A model generated the notes under the pieces. The model was not told where the DNA came from and did no database searches. It saw nothing but the letters and a program-made list of their open reading frames with translations. 51,128 nucleotides of DNA. It comes from Actinomycetes bacterium. Its GTDB lineage: Bacteria; Actinomycetota; Acidimicrobiia; Acidimicrobiales; RAAP-2. Shown here piece after piece: positions 1-7,855 of the stretch. How positions within the stretch are numbered: position 1 is the stretch's first letter; each line of letters starts with the position of its first letter. The translations under genes were made by a program, and so were the position numbers. The DNA is taken from NCBI GenBank assembly GCA_021837305.1, contig JAKBGV010000001.1:1-51128 (forward strand). Direction: 5' to 3'.

Positions 1-119
1 TCCGGAAGCAGACTCCAGTAGTCAGCCCAGACTCTGACGTTGCTGTGCGGAGCAAGGCCATCAGGGCACCGTGACGGCACTGCTCTCGGGATTGTGTCCG
101 AGCATGGTGGTGCACGGCT

Positions 120-472
120 TGGTGGAGGTGCTGGGAATCGAACCCAGGTCCGTCGGCTTCTAAGTGAGTCTTCTCCGAGCGCAGCTGATAGAGATTGTCG
201 GGGGCAACACCGTCACCAGCACCGGTGTAGCCCCGTAGTCAACTGAATTGTCCCGACGGTCTCATTGACGAATCCCGCTGGTAAGCCTCGCTTCATGACG
301 CCCGTGACCTACACCGCGAGGCCGGGTATAGACGGACGGGTTACCTAAGCGGCAACAGCAAACGCACGATTAGTTGTGGCGTTTATTTTTGTTTCCGGCT
401 CTTTAACGTGGTTCCGGAGACCACGGCTCGCTTCTCTCACCATGTCGACCAACGTCGAGACCAATCACCCCC
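120..472 (-). ncRNA. ssrA: tmRNA (transfer-messenger RNA)
   Basis: Rescues stalled ribosomes with SmpB and tags the unfinished protein for proteolysis. Read on the minus strand, the 5' end GGGGGUG at 466-472 pairs with CACCUCC at 124-130, leaving discriminator A and an encoded CCA at 120-122. The T arm has a CTGGG/CCCAG stem around TTCGATT. An in-frame tag at 345-380 reads ATTNRAFAVAA followed by TAG; the AVAA end is the kind of degron ClpXP recognises. The resume codon is taken as GCC at 378-380, which is inferred from the reading frame and the usual alanine start of tags. It lies directly downstream of smpB on the same strand. Confidence 0.95.
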
Positions 473-571
473 ATGGATGCTTCACGGTCAACTTGACCGC
501 ACACCCAGGGTACCGCAGTGACCCGGGGCAAGTTCAGCCGCGGTGAGGGGACTGTGCCTTCGGAGCGACGC

Positions 572-1090
572 TCAACCGTACTTCTCGAAGTTCCGAACCG
601 AAACGGCTATTTCGCGCTCCGCGTCGCGCTTGGCGAGCGCCTGACGACGGTCGTGCTGTTTACGACCGCGGGCGAGGGCAATCTCGACTTTGGCGCGGCC
701 ATCTTTGAAGTACACCTTGAGCGGCACGATGGTCAGCGGTTGTGTCTGAGTCTTGATCCACCACTGGTTTATCTGGTGGCGATGGACGAGAAGCTTCCGT
801 TTCCGATCTGGGTCGTGACTCCCGAATCCAACGGCGTAGCTCCACGGTGGGATGTGGGAGGCGAACAGCCAGAGCTCACCATCGTCGATCCGGGCGTAGC
901 TCTCAGTGATCTGTGCCTTGCCTTCTCGCAGCGACTTCACTTCACTGCCGGTGAGCACTAGGCCGCATTCGAGGGTTTCGACGATCTCGTAGTCATGCCG
1001 GGCGCGCCGATTCGTGGCGACCACACGGTCGCCGTTCGCGTTCGCCTTGGCGTTGGCGCGACGTTCTTGAATCTGTTTGGCTCGTGCCAC
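572..1090 (-). CDS. smpB: SsrA-binding protein SmpB
   Basis: Binds the tRNA-like part of tmRNA and takes it to stalled ribosomes. The 172-residue product has the SmpB pattern: an N-terminal block ATNRRARHDYEI, then GLVLTGSEVKSLR (residues 43-55), and a basic C-terminal tail with KRDAEREI. The reading frame stays open far upstream through the antisense of mec, so the start had to be chosen: GTG at 1088-1090 begins the family's usual ARAKQ-like N-terminus and sits 6 nt after a TACGCT hexamer, implying a leaderless mRNA. The tmRNA gene follows 100 nt downstream on the same strand, a classic partnership. Divergent from mec. Confidence 0.95.
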   Translation of the reverse strand: MARAKQIQERRANAKANANGDRVVATNRRARHDYEIVETLECGLVLTGSEVKSLREGKAQITESYARIDDGELWLFASHIPPWSYAVGFGSHDPDRKRKLLVHRHQINQWWIKTQTQPLTIVPLKVYFKDGRAKVEIALARGRKQHDRRQALAKRDAEREIAVSVRNFEKYG

Positions 1091-1096
1091 GCGTCC

Positions 1097-1138
1097 AGCG
1101 TAGTGACCAGCGTGTCTGCAATCTCTGGTCGGTAGGGT
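1097..1138. promoter_or_regulatory. divergent leaderless promoters smpB / mec
   Basis: Two TANNNT -10 hexamers face away from each other in the 54-nt gap. TACGCT (minus, 1097-1102) is 6 nt from the smpB GTG, and TAGGGT (plus, 1133-1138) is 6 nt from the mec GTG. No clear Shine-Dalgarno lies before either start, so both messages probably begin at or within a base of the start codon. Confidence 0.6.
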
Positions 1139-1144
1139 GGGCCC

Positions 1145-1555
1145 GTGCTGACATTGACCCCGGCAATCCGAAACGCGATGGTCGCGACGTGCATTCGGGC
1201 GTTGCCGAATGAGGGGTGCGGACTCCTCATCGGACGAGTCGACGGTGATGATGCCACGGCCACCGAAATCGTTCCGAGCCCGAATGTCGCGGCATCGGCC
1301 CGCGTCTACGAGATCGACAGTCGCGTGCTCTTGCGGGCCTTCCGCCGAGTCGACGACGAGGGGTCCGCGGTGCTCGGGGTCTTTCACTCGCACACGCACT
1401 CCGAGGCCTATCCGAGCCCAACCGACGTGCGTCAGGCACCCGATCCTGCCTGGCACTACATTCTGGTCTCGCTTCGCGACATACCAGCCGTCGTGCGTAG
1501 CTTTCGGATCAAGGATGACACGGTGACCAGCGAGGACATCTACATTGAGGAGTGA
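1145..1555 (+). CDS. mec: Mec-type JAMM metalloprotease (CysO-cysteine hydrolase)
   Basis: A 136-residue zinc peptidase. The JAMM/MPN+ signature is complete: Glu23 in NEGCG, His81 and His83 in HSHTHS, Ser91 and Asp94 in PSPTD. In Mycobacterium tuberculosis the homologue Mec cleaves cysteine off the CysO-cysteine adduct made by CysM. The same three genes sit here together (cysO at 2187, cysM at 2468), so the function is well supported by context. A second possible role, trimming the two residues after Gly-Gly of this CysO, is inference. The GTG start is 6 nt behind TAGGGT. Confidence 0.88.
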   Translation: MLTLTPAIRNAMVATCIRALPNEGCGLLIGRVDGDDATATEIVPSPNVAASARVYEIDSRVLLRAFRRVDDEGSAVLGVFHSHTHSEAYPSPTDVRQAPDPAWHYILVSLRDIPAVVRSFRIKDDTVTSEDIYIEE

Positions 1556-1588
1556 CGGGTCTCCCGTCGCCACGAGGGGGTTCTGCCA

Positions 1589-2116
1589 GTGACGAGCATC
1601 GCAACCAATTCGATCTCATACAACCTGGTGTTGCTCGCGTTACGGTTGTTCCTCGGCTCCATGATCTTTGCGCACGGATACCGGAAGTTTTTCGGTGGTG
1701 GAAAGTTGCCGGGGACCGCGAAGTGGTTCGAGTCGATTGGCGTTCGCTACGGCGCGCTGAACGCGCTCATGGCGGCGTCGACGGAGGTCGGTGTTGGGGT
1801 CTTGCTCGTGTTCGGGCTCTTGACGACGCTCGCGGCCGCGGGTCTCATGTCGCTCATGGTGGTCGCTATCGCGACGGTGCACCGAAAGAACGGGTTCTTC
1901 ATCTTCAACAAGGGCGAGGGAGTCGAGTACACCCTTGGCGTCGCGGTCACGACGTTGATCCCGGGTACGTTCGGGGCGGGCCGGTACTCACTTGATCACC
2001 TGTGGAACATCTTCGCGTGGACACCGTCAGTGCATCTCGGCGTGACCCTGGTGGTCGGCCTGGGTGCCGCGGCGGCCCAACTCCTGGCCTTCTATCGTCC
2101 GTCGCGTTCGTCGTAG
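1589..2116 (+). CDS. DoxX-family membrane protein
   Basis: A 175-residue protein with about four hydrophobic helices. It starts with the DoxX-type first helix and GSMIFAHGYRKFFGG (roughly residues 23-37), then VGVGVLLVFGLLTTLAAAG and a C-terminal helix near 150-168. DoxX proteins are small membrane partners of redox enzymes; in mycobacteria one family member works with SodA and the SseA sulfurtransferase against thiol stress. GTG start behind a GAGGGGG ribosome site. It lies between mec and cysO, 33 nt after mec, so it probably shares their transcript. A link to sulfur or thiol chemistry is inferred from this position only. Confidence 0.8.
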   Translation: MTSIATNSISYNLVLLALRLFLGSMIFAHGYRKFFGGGKLPGTAKWFESIGVRYGALNALMAASTEVGVGVLLVFGLLTTLAAAGLMSLMVVAIATVHRKNGFFIFNKGEGVEYTLGVAVTTLIPGTFGAGRYSLDHLWNIFAWTPSVHLGVTLVVGLGAAAAQLLAFYRPSRSS

Positions 2117-2186
2117 GTCACGACGCACGGGGTGACCACTAAATTCGACCGAAAAGGTCGTAATTGGACCGGTGAAGGAGAATGTG

Positions 2187-2468
2187 ATGGCGGCGACAGT
2201 GCGAATCCCCACGGTGCTCCGGCCAGCGATGGGCGGATTGACGACGGTAACGGTTGAGGGGTCGACGATCGGTGCAGTGCTCACTGAGTTGACCACCACG
2301 TATCCGGCAATCGAGGGGCAACTGCTCAACCAAGATGGCACCCTGCACCGTTTCCTGAACGTCTACGTCAACGACGATGACGTTCGCTATATCGGTGGTG
2401 TCAACGCACCGGTCGGGGAAGACGACGAGATCACGTTGCTGCCCGCGGTCGCCGGCGGTGTCGCCTAG
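2187..2468 (+). CDS. cysO: CysO-like sulfur-carrier protein (ThiS/MoaD fold) with GGVA tail
   Basis: A 93-residue ubiquitin-fold carrier. The pattern RIPTVLRP...LHRFLNVYVNDDDVRYIGG...LLPAVAGG matches mycobacterial CysO closely. CysO carries sulfur as a C-terminal Gly-Gly thiocarboxylate, which CysM uses to make cysteine. Here the Gly90-Gly91 pair is followed by Val92-Ala93 before the stop, so the gene product cannot be activated until two residues are removed. ATG at 2187 is chosen over GTG at 2172 because GAAGGAG ends 6 nt before it. The TAG stop shares its last base with the cysM GTG. Identity is sure; processing is inferred. Confidence 0.9.
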   Translation: MAATVRIPTVLRPAMGGLTTVTVEGSTIGAVLTELTTTYPAIEGQLLNQDGTLHRFLNVYVNDDDVRYIGGVNAPVGEDDEITLLPAVAGGVA

Positions 2469-3433
2469 TGGCCCGCGTGCAGTCGGTGCTCGACCTCGTG
2501 GGATCGACCCCCGTCGTGGACGTGAGCGCGCTCTCACCGAGGCCTAACGTCACGATTTTGGCCAAGCTCGAAGGACGAAACCCGGCGGGTTCGGTGAAGG
2601 ACCGCGTCGCGCTGTCACTCGTTCGCGCGGCGGAACGTGACGGTCGACTCATCCCAGGACGCGACAACCAGATACTGATCGAGCCGTCCTCGGGGAACAC
2701 AGGGATTGCGCTAGCGATGGTGTGCCGGATGCGGGGATATCACCTGAAGGTCGTGATGCCCACCAACGTCTCCCCGGAACGGCGCCAGTTGCTTCTGGCG
2801 TGGGGTGCCGAAATCATCGACTCGCCAGGGACGGAGGGGTCAAATGGCGCAGTGCGCATGGCCCAATCCATAGCGGCAGAGCACCCCGATTGGGTCTTTC
2901 TCTACCAGTATGCCAATCCGGCCAACCCGATGGCGCACTACGAGACGACCGGGCCGGAGATTCTCGCGGATGTACCCGAGGTGACCCACTTCGTCGCCGG
3001 ACTAGGCACATCGGGCACACTCATGGGTGTCGGGCGGTATCTGAAGGAGCACAAGCCGGGGGTTCAGATCTGGGCCGTCGAACCGCCCAGCGGCGAGATG
3101 GTGGACGGTCTACGCAGTTTGGACGACGGATTCATCCCGCCGATTTTCATCGAGAACCATGGCGTAGATCTGCTCGACCGAAAGGTTGTTGTTCGCCCAC
3201 GCGAGTCGATCGAATGGACCCGGGCGATGACCGAGGTCGGACTCTTTGTTGGAATCTCGTCGGGAGCAATCATGGCCGGTGCGGTCAAGTGCGCCGCGAC
3301 GATTCCCGAAGACCAGACAGCGACGATCGTCACGATCGTTTGTGACGACGGATGGAAGTACCTCTCGACCGGTGCCTGGAGCGACGACATCGACGACGTC
3401 GTCGATCGGGCGAAGCGGATCATCTACTTTTAA
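2468..3433 (+). CDS. cysM: CysO-dependent O-phosphoserine sulfhydrylase
   Basis: A PLP enzyme making cysteine from an activated serine and CysO thiocarboxylate. The 321 residues show the PLP lysine Lys44 in SVKDR, the substrate loop PSSGNTG (73-79) and the phosphate-binding GTSGT (180-184). LRSLDDGFIP has Arg216 at the position of the mycobacterial CysM arginine that selects O-phosphoserine over O-acetylserine, so phosphoserine is the likely substrate. GTG start overlaps the cysO stop by one base, consistent with translational coupling. Downstream rph and rdgB repeat the mycobacterial order. Confidence 0.93.
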   Translation: MARVQSVLDLVGSTPVVDVSALSPRPNVTILAKLEGRNPAGSVKDRVALSLVRAAERDGRLIPGRDNQILIEPSSGNTGIALAMVCRMRGYHLKVVMPTNVSPERRQLLLAWGAEIIDSPGTEGSNGAVRMAQSIAAEHPDWVFLYQYANPANPMAHYETTGPEILADVPEVTHFVAGLGTSGTLMGVGRYLKEHKPGVQIWAVEPPSGEMVDGLRSLDDGFIPPIFIENHGVDLLDRKVVVRPRESIEWTRAMTEVGLFVGISSGAIMAGAVKCAATIPEDQTATIVTIVCDDGWKYLSTGAWSDDIDDVVDRAKRIIYF

Positions 3434-3481
3434 CGAGTTCGTGGTGTCAACTACGGTGTTCGCACCGATGAGAGGGAGACC

Positions 3482-4225
3482 ATGACCACGCGATCCGACG
3501 GACGTAACAACGACGAGGCCCGTCCACTGCGGTTCATCCGCGACTACACCGAGATGGCGGCGGGCTCAGTTCTCGTCGAGGTCGGCAGGACGAGGGTGCT
3601 CTGCACCGCATCGGTCGAGACCGACGTGCCACGATGGCTTCGCGGGTCGGGGCGCGGTTGGGTGACGGCCGAGTACTCGATGCTTCCGGGATCCACGCCC
3701 GAGCGCGCGTCGCGTGAGGCGGCGCGAGGTAAGCAGTCCGGGCGCACCCAAGAGATCCAGCGTCTGATCGGGCGATCATTGCGCACGGTCACTGACCTCA
3801 CGCTGCTCGCGGATGTGCAGATCATCGTTGACTGTGACGTCCTGCAGGCCGACGGTGGCACGCGCACGGCGTCGATCAGCGGGGGATACCTGGCGCTACA
3901 CGATGCGATCACACGGCTCGTCGATGAAGGCACGATCCGCCGGCACGCGCTCACCGACCTCGTGGCCGCGGTGTCGGTGGGCATCGTCGGTGGCGTGCCG
4001 ATGCTCGACCTTCCCTACGAGGAGGATTCGTCGGCTGAGACCGACATGAACGTCGTGATGACCGGTTCGGGTGGTTTCGTCGAAGTCCAGGGCACCGCGG
4101 AACGCACCGCCTTCAGCCGTACGGAACTCGATCAACTCCTGGACCTGGCCTCAGAAGGGATCAAGTCGATCCACGAAGCCCAGCGACTGGTGTTGGCGAC
4201 ACCGCCAGCCCCCCGGTCACGATGA
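3482..4225 (+). CDS. rph: ribonuclease PH
   Basis: A phosphorolytic 3'-5' exoribonuclease that finishes tRNA 3' ends. The 247 residues carry the RNase PH landmarks: RPLRF near 15, [13 protein letters not shown] near 60, the phosphate-site stretch [15 protein letters not shown] near 86-100, [18 protein letters not shown], and a C-terminal EVQGTAE...F. ATG preceded by a GAGGGAG ribosome site, 48 nt after cysM. The last codons overlap the start of rdgB (ATGATG). Confidence 0.96.
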   Translation: MTTRSDGRNNDEARPLRFIRDYTEMAAGSVLVEVGRTRVLCTASVETDVPRWLRGSGRGWVTAEYSMLPGSTPERASREAARGKQSGRTQEIQRLIGRSLRTVTDLTLLADVQIIVDCDVLQADGGTRTASISGGYLALHDAITRLVDEGTIRRHALTDLVAAVSVGIVGGVPMLDLPYEEDSSAETDMNVVMTGSGGFVEVQGTAERTAFSRTELDQLLDLASEGIKSIHEAQRLVLATPPAPRSR

Positions 4226-4812
4226 TGGGACTTACGTTTGTTCTCGCCACGGCCAATGCGCATAAGGCCAACGAGATGCGCGCGGTGCTCGCCGAGGTTG
4301 GCATCGACGTGGTGGCACGGCCCGCCAGCGTGCCGGACGTCGCTGAGACGAGTGACACGCTCGAGGGGAACGCGTTACTGAAGGCGCATGCGATCTGTGT
4401 GGCCATCGGGCGGCCGGCGATAGCCGATGACACCGGCCTGTTCGTGGAGGCCCTCGGTGGCGCGCCCGGTGTGCACAGCGCCCGATACGCCGGACCGTCT
4501 GCGATCGACGCCGACAACGTGAGAAAATTACTGAGCGAGCTCTCAGAGGTCGACCGCGCGGATCGGGTCGCGCAGTTCCGTACCGTTATCGCGGTGGCGT
4601 ACCCGGACGGATCGGCGTTGAGCGTCGAAGGTTCCCTTGACGGCTGGATCGTCGATGAGCCTCGCGGGGAACGAGGTTTTGGGTACGACCCCGTGTTCGC
4701 GAGCGCAGAGTTAGGCGGGCGGACCCTGGCGGAAGTGACCGCCGACGAGAAGAATGCCGTTTCGCACCGGGCGCGCGCCCTGGCGGCGTTGGCCGCGCGA
4801 CTCCGGTCGTGA
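4222..4812 (+). CDS. rdgB: XTP/dITP pyrophosphatase (RdgB/HAM1)
   Basis: Removes non-canonical purine nucleotides (dITP, XTP) by hydrolysis to monophosphates. The 196-residue protein opens with [12 protein letters not shown], the family's nucleotide-binding start (usually ATxNxxKxxE). It continues with the ADDTGL metal site, [23 protein letters not shown] and the C-terminal SHRARAL. Two adjacent ATG codons are possible starts; both overlap the rph TGA, so the two genes are translationally coupled. The rph-rdgB pairing is widespread. Confidence 0.95.
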   Translation: MMGLTFVLATANAHKANEMRAVLAEVGIDVVARPASVPDVAETSDTLEGNALLKAHAICVAIGRPAIADDTGLFVEALGGAPGVHSARYAGPSAIDADNVRKLLSELSEVDRADRVAQFRTVIAVAYPDGSALSVEGSLDGWIVDEPRGERGFGYDPVFASAELGGRTLAEVTADEKNAVSHRARALAALAARLRS

Positions 4813-4838
4813 TCGGTGCTTCACGGGGCGTTCACCTT

Positions 4839-4844
4839 TAGGCT
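4839..4844 (+). promoter_or_regulatory. -10 hexamer TAGGCT, leaderless LON-domain gene
   Basis: TAGGCT lies 6 nt before the GTG at 4851, and no Shine-Dalgarno is present, so the mRNA probably starts at the start codon. No convincing -35 was seen. Confidence 0.5.
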
Positions 4845-4850
4845 GGAACC

Positions 4851-5492
4851 GTGAACGACGGCGTCCTACCCATGTTTCCCTTGGGGATGGTGGTCTTCCC
4901 ACATCAAGTGGTGGGGCTGTGCGTGTTCGAGCCCCGCTATCAAGCGATGCTGCAGGAACTCCCTGACGACCAAGAGTTCGGCACCTGCATGATCGAGAGG
5001 GGCGCCGAGGTCGGCGGCGGCGAGGTGCGCACGTGTGTCGGCACGGTGCTTCGGATCCTGGGCTCTCAGAGACTGCCCAACGGCCAGACCCTGCTCAGGG
5101 TCGAGGGAACCCAGTGCGTCGAGGTTTCGGCGTGGCTCGCTGACGCGCCGTATCCGCGCGCGGTGGTTCACGAACGGTGCTGTGACGAGATCGAGATCGA
5201 ACCGGCCCTGCTCAAGTCCACCGAGTCCGCCGTGCGCGCGCTTCGGGCACTGCGCAGCGAAGTGGTCACCGACGAGTCGCTGCGCCATGACTGCGCGATG
5301 GATCCGAACCCGTCAGTACGTAGTTGGCAGCTCTGTTCGATGACGCCGATGTCAACCCTCGACCAGTTTAAGGTTCTGAGTTTGAGCAATCCCAACGACC
5401 GACTCCGCCTCGTGGCTGAGATCTGTTGCGAGCGATACGGCGACTATCAGCGGCTGTTGGCACGCGATTCGTCCCCGTATCTGCTCGGCTAG
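4851..5492 (+). CDS. LON substrate-binding-domain protein (peptidase S16 N-domain only)
   Basis: A 213-residue stand-alone Lon N-terminal domain. The start MFPLGMVVFPHQVVGLCVFEPRY is the hallmark of that domain, and FGTCMIERG...VGTVLRIL fits its beta-rich half. No AAA+ or serine protease part follows. Such proteins are common in actinobacteria and their function is not known; substrate or adaptor binding is the usual guess. The GTG start appears leaderless. Its TAG stop overlaps the stop of the convergent FKBP gene: the four bases CTAG at 5489-5492 serve both. Confidence 0.85.
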   Translation: MNDGVLPMFPLGMVVFPHQVVGLCVFEPRYQAMLQELPDDQEFGTCMIERGAEVGGGEVRTCVGTVLRILGSQRLPNGQTLLRVEGTQCVEVSAWLADAPYPRAVVHERCCDEIEIEPALLKSTESAVRALRALRSEVVTDESLRHDCAMDPNPSVRSWQLCSMTPMSTLDQFKVLSLSNPNDRLRLVAEICCERYGDYQRLLARDSSPYLLG

Positions 5493-5860
5493 TGGACCTC
5501 GAGTAGGTCGACGACGAAGATCAGCGTCTCGCCCGGTGCGATGACACCCCCGGCGCCGCGCTCACCGTAGCCCAGGTGGGAAGGGATCACGAGGCGACGT
5601 CGTCCTCCGACTCGCATACCCGTCACACCCTGGTCCCAGCCCGCGATGACGTAGCCACGGCCGAGTGGGAATGCGAAGGGTTCGCCGCGGTCCCAGGATG
5701 CGTCGAACTGTTGACCGGTCGATGCGCTCACGCCGACGTAGTGGACGGCGACGGTTTGCCCCGCCGCGGCGACGTCCCCGTCTCCGACGACGATGTCTTC
5801 AACGATCAGTTCGGTCGGTGGTTCACCGAGGTGTGGCTCAACGAGAGGCTTATCAGTCAC
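5489..5860 (-). CDS. FKBP-type peptidyl-prolyl isomerase
   Basis: A 123-residue cis-trans prolyl isomerase. Core motifs: VAVHYVG, FDASWDRGEPFAFPLG, VIAGWDQGVTGMRVGGRR, IPSHLGYGERG and ETLIFVVDLLEV, all in the FKBP order. No signal peptide, so probably cytoplasmic. GTG at 5858-5860 is preferred; an in-frame TTG at 5867-5869 is an alternative start adding three residues. It follows the DEAD-box gene by 11 nt on the same strand, and the TAA of that gene is the first half of a TAACAT hexamer 8 nt before the GTG. Confidence 0.92.
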   Translation of the reverse strand: MTDKPLVEPHLGEPPTELIVEDIVVGDGDVAAAGQTVAVHYVGVSASTGQQFDASWDRGEPFAFPLGRGYVIAGWDQGVTGMRVGGRRRLVIPSHLGYGERGAGGVIAPGETLIFVVDLLEVH

Positions 5861-5868
5861 GGTTGGCA

Positions 5869-5874
5869 ATGTTA
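5869..5874 (-). promoter_or_regulatory. TAACAT hexamer containing the upstream stop codon
   Basis: On the minus strand TAACAT spans the TAA stop of the helicase gene (5872-5874) and is 8 nt before the FKBP GTG. It fits a -10 element for a separate leaderless FKBP transcript, but the spacing is longer than the 6-7 nt seen elsewhere in the window. Confidence 0.35.
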
Positions 5875-7536
5875 CCGGTGGCGTGCGCCACCGGTAACGA
5901 CACGAACGTTGCGAGCCTCGCGACCCTTGGGGCCGGTTGCTTCGTCGTAGGCGATGGTCTGACCCTGACTCAAGGTCTTGAAGCCATCGCCGACGATGTT
6001 GGAGAAGTGGATGAACAGGTCGTCGCCCTTCTCGTCACTGGCGAAGCCGAATCCCTTGGAGTCGTTGAAGAAACTGACCACCGCGTGTCCCGCGGCGGAC
6101 CGCTTCGTCGCACCCGAGGTCTTCAATTCGCGGTACTGCTCACGTGGAGCTCGAGACGTCGACCGGTCGGCCGGGCGCGACGCGTCAGATCGGAACTCGT
6201 CGCGCGACGTGCGCGGCGAGCGCGTTTCGCCGCGGGACTCAGCGGTCGCGGTACGACTGCGTCGAGTCTCGCTCCGCTCCCGTGTGCGTTCACCGAAGCG
6301 ACTCGCAGGACGGTCGGCACTGTCACGACGGTTGGACTCGGCCGGACGGCTCGAGCGCGAACGCGGCCGTTCATCCAATGACTGGGCGGCCGCAGCGTCA
6401 TCCACGGCGCCGAGGCGGATCGCGGTCGCGTTCTGCGGGTCGTCGAGCGTGGTGGGGATGCCGAGCGATCGCTGCATCCGCTTCACGTGTCCGGCGACGT
6501 CGTCACTCACGAGCGAGATGACCGCTCCCGTTGCCCCCGCGCGTCCGGTACGGCCGGAGCGGTGGAGGTAGTCGGTCGCCTGGGTGGGCGGGTCGTAGTG
6601 CACGACGACGGGTAGGAGGTCGATGTGGATGCCACGGGCGGCGACGTCAGTCGCCACGAGGACCCGCGTCTCACCGTTCTTCATCGCTCGCAGGGCGCGC
6701 TCACGCTGAGCCTGTGTCCGGTCCCCGTGCAACGCGACTGACGACACGCCACGTTCGCCGAGCTGGCGGGCGAGCCGGTCGGCGCCGTGCTTGGTGCGGG
6801 TGAAGACGATGGCACGCTCGTACTGCTCAACGATGTCGGCGGTGACCTGGGGGCGCTGGTCGCGAGCAACCCGCCAGAAGTAGTGGTCGACGTCGCTCGG
6901 CGCCTCGTCGCCAACCACATCGTGGATGATCGCGTCGTGGGTGAAGGCGTTGACGAGGGTGGCGACGTCGGGGCCCATCGTGGCCGAGAACAGCATCACG
7001 TGGCGATCCGACGGGGTCGCCCCGACGATGCGACGCACCGCGGGAAGGAATCCCATGTCGGCCATGCGGTCGGCTTCGTCGACGACGACGGTTGTCACCG
7101 CCGACAGGTCGAGGGCGCGCTGCTCGAGCAGGTCCTCGAGTCGTCCAGGACAGGCCACCACGAGGTCGACGCCGGCGTTCAACGCCTTGCGCGTCGTGTT
7201 GTACGAGGTACCACCGAAGATAGTGATGATCCGACGCCCGCGGTCGTTGGTCAACTGGGCCAACTCCTTTTGAACCTGTGAGGCGAGCTCCCGGGTGGGG
7301 ACGAGGATCAATCCGAGTGGCTGACGCGGGCGGGCCGTGCCGAGCCTCGCGAGCATTGGTAGACCGAACGCGAGCGTCTTGCCTGAGCCGGTTGCTGCCT
7401 TTCCCACGACATCGCGTCCGGCGAGTGCGTCGGGGATGGCGGCTTCCTGGATGGGGAAAGAGTCGGTGATTCCGCGGGCGCGAAGGCGGTCGACGAGGTT
7501 GGTGGGCACGCCGAGGTCGGCGAAGGATACGGACAC
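5872..7536 (-). CDS. DEAD-box RNA helicase with C-terminal cold-shock domain
   Basis: An ATP-dependent RNA helicase of 554 residues. Helicase core: Q motif around 27-30 (FPIQ), Walker A ATGSGKT (48-54), DEAD at 153-156, SAT at 184-186, and the C-terminal motif HRSGRTGRAG. Residues about 380-480 are a low-complexity Arg/Ser/Asp-rich linker. Residues 483-554 form a cold-shock domain, with KGFGFA and DLFIHF matching RNP1 and RNP2. GTG at 7534-7536 is chosen because CAGGAG lies five bases upstream; the longer frame has no such site. A TAGCGT at 7624-7629 may start a leader of about 80 nt. Likely acts on structured RNA, perhaps in the cold. Confidence 0.93.
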   Translation of the reverse strand: MSVSFADLGVPTNLVDRLRARGITDSFPIQEAAIPDALAGRDVVGKAATGSGKTLAFGLPMLARLGTARPRQPLGLILVPTRELASQVQKELAQLTNDRGRRIITIFGGTSYNTTRKALNAGVDLVVACPGRLEDLLEQRALDLSAVTTVVVDEADRMADMGFLPAVRRIVGATPSDRHVMLFSATMGPDVATLVNAFTHDAIIHDVVGDEAPSDVDHYFWRVARDQRPQVTADIVEQYERAIVFTRTKHGADRLARQLGERGVSSVALHGDRTQAQRERALRAMKNGETRVLVATDVAARGIHIDLLPVVVHYDPPTQATDYLHRSGRTGRAGATGAVISLVSDDVAGHVKRMQRSLGIPTTLDDPQNATAIRLGAVDDAAAAQSLDERPRSRSSRPAESNRRDSADRPASRFGERTRERSETRRSRTATAESRGETRSPRTSRDEFRSDASRPADRSTSRAPREQYRELKTSGATKRSAAGHAVVSFFNDSKGFGFASDEKGDDLFIHFSNIVGDGFKTLSQGQTIAYDEATGPKGREARNVRVVTGGARHR

Positions 7537-7711
7537 GATGACTCCTGTGGGTTGAGGTGAGCCCAACCCGAAATGTCACGGTCGAATCGGTCTCCACCGC
7601 GATGTGCGGCGAACGTCCCGTACACGCTAGCAGATGAATCGAAACTCCAATCGCTAGGTTGTACGCCGTCCGGTCGAGCGGGGCGACGAGCGCTGGAGCA
7701 TCGTCGGGTGA

Positions 7712-7794
7712 TGGTGCGGGCGGAGGGACTCGAACCCACACTCCGAAGAACTGGTACCTAAAACCAGCGCGTCTGCCAATTCCGCCACGCCCGC
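7712..7794 (-). tRNA. tRNA-Leu (anticodon UAG)
   Basis: Class II tRNA read on the minus strand. The acceptor GCGGGCG pairs with its 3' partner, the anticodon stem CUGGU/ACCAG encloses UUUAGGU (anticodon UAG), there is a long variable arm, the T loop is TTCGAGT, and CCA is encoded (7712-7714). A TAGTGT hexamer at 7805-7810 lies 10 nt upstream and fits its -10 element. Confidence 0.95.
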
Positions 7795-7804
7795 GAGTGG
7801 CTCC

Positions 7805-7849
7805 ACACTAGGTCGCCAACGAAGCGGGCGCGTGCACGTCCAGTAGATT
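7805..7849. promoter_or_regulatory. divergent promoters tRNA-Leu / clpP
   Basis: The minus-strand TAGTGT (7805-7810) serves tRNA-Leu. The plus-strand TAGATT (7844-7849) is 6 nt before the clpP ATG, where no ribosome-binding site is seen, so clpP looks leaderless. Confidence 0.55.
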
Positions 7850-7855
7850 GGTGCA

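Noticed and set aside
1091-1573. N-terminal extension of the smpB frame to 333 residues
   Set aside because: The extra part lies antisense to mec, has no family match, and a leaderless promoter fits the internal GTG at 1090.
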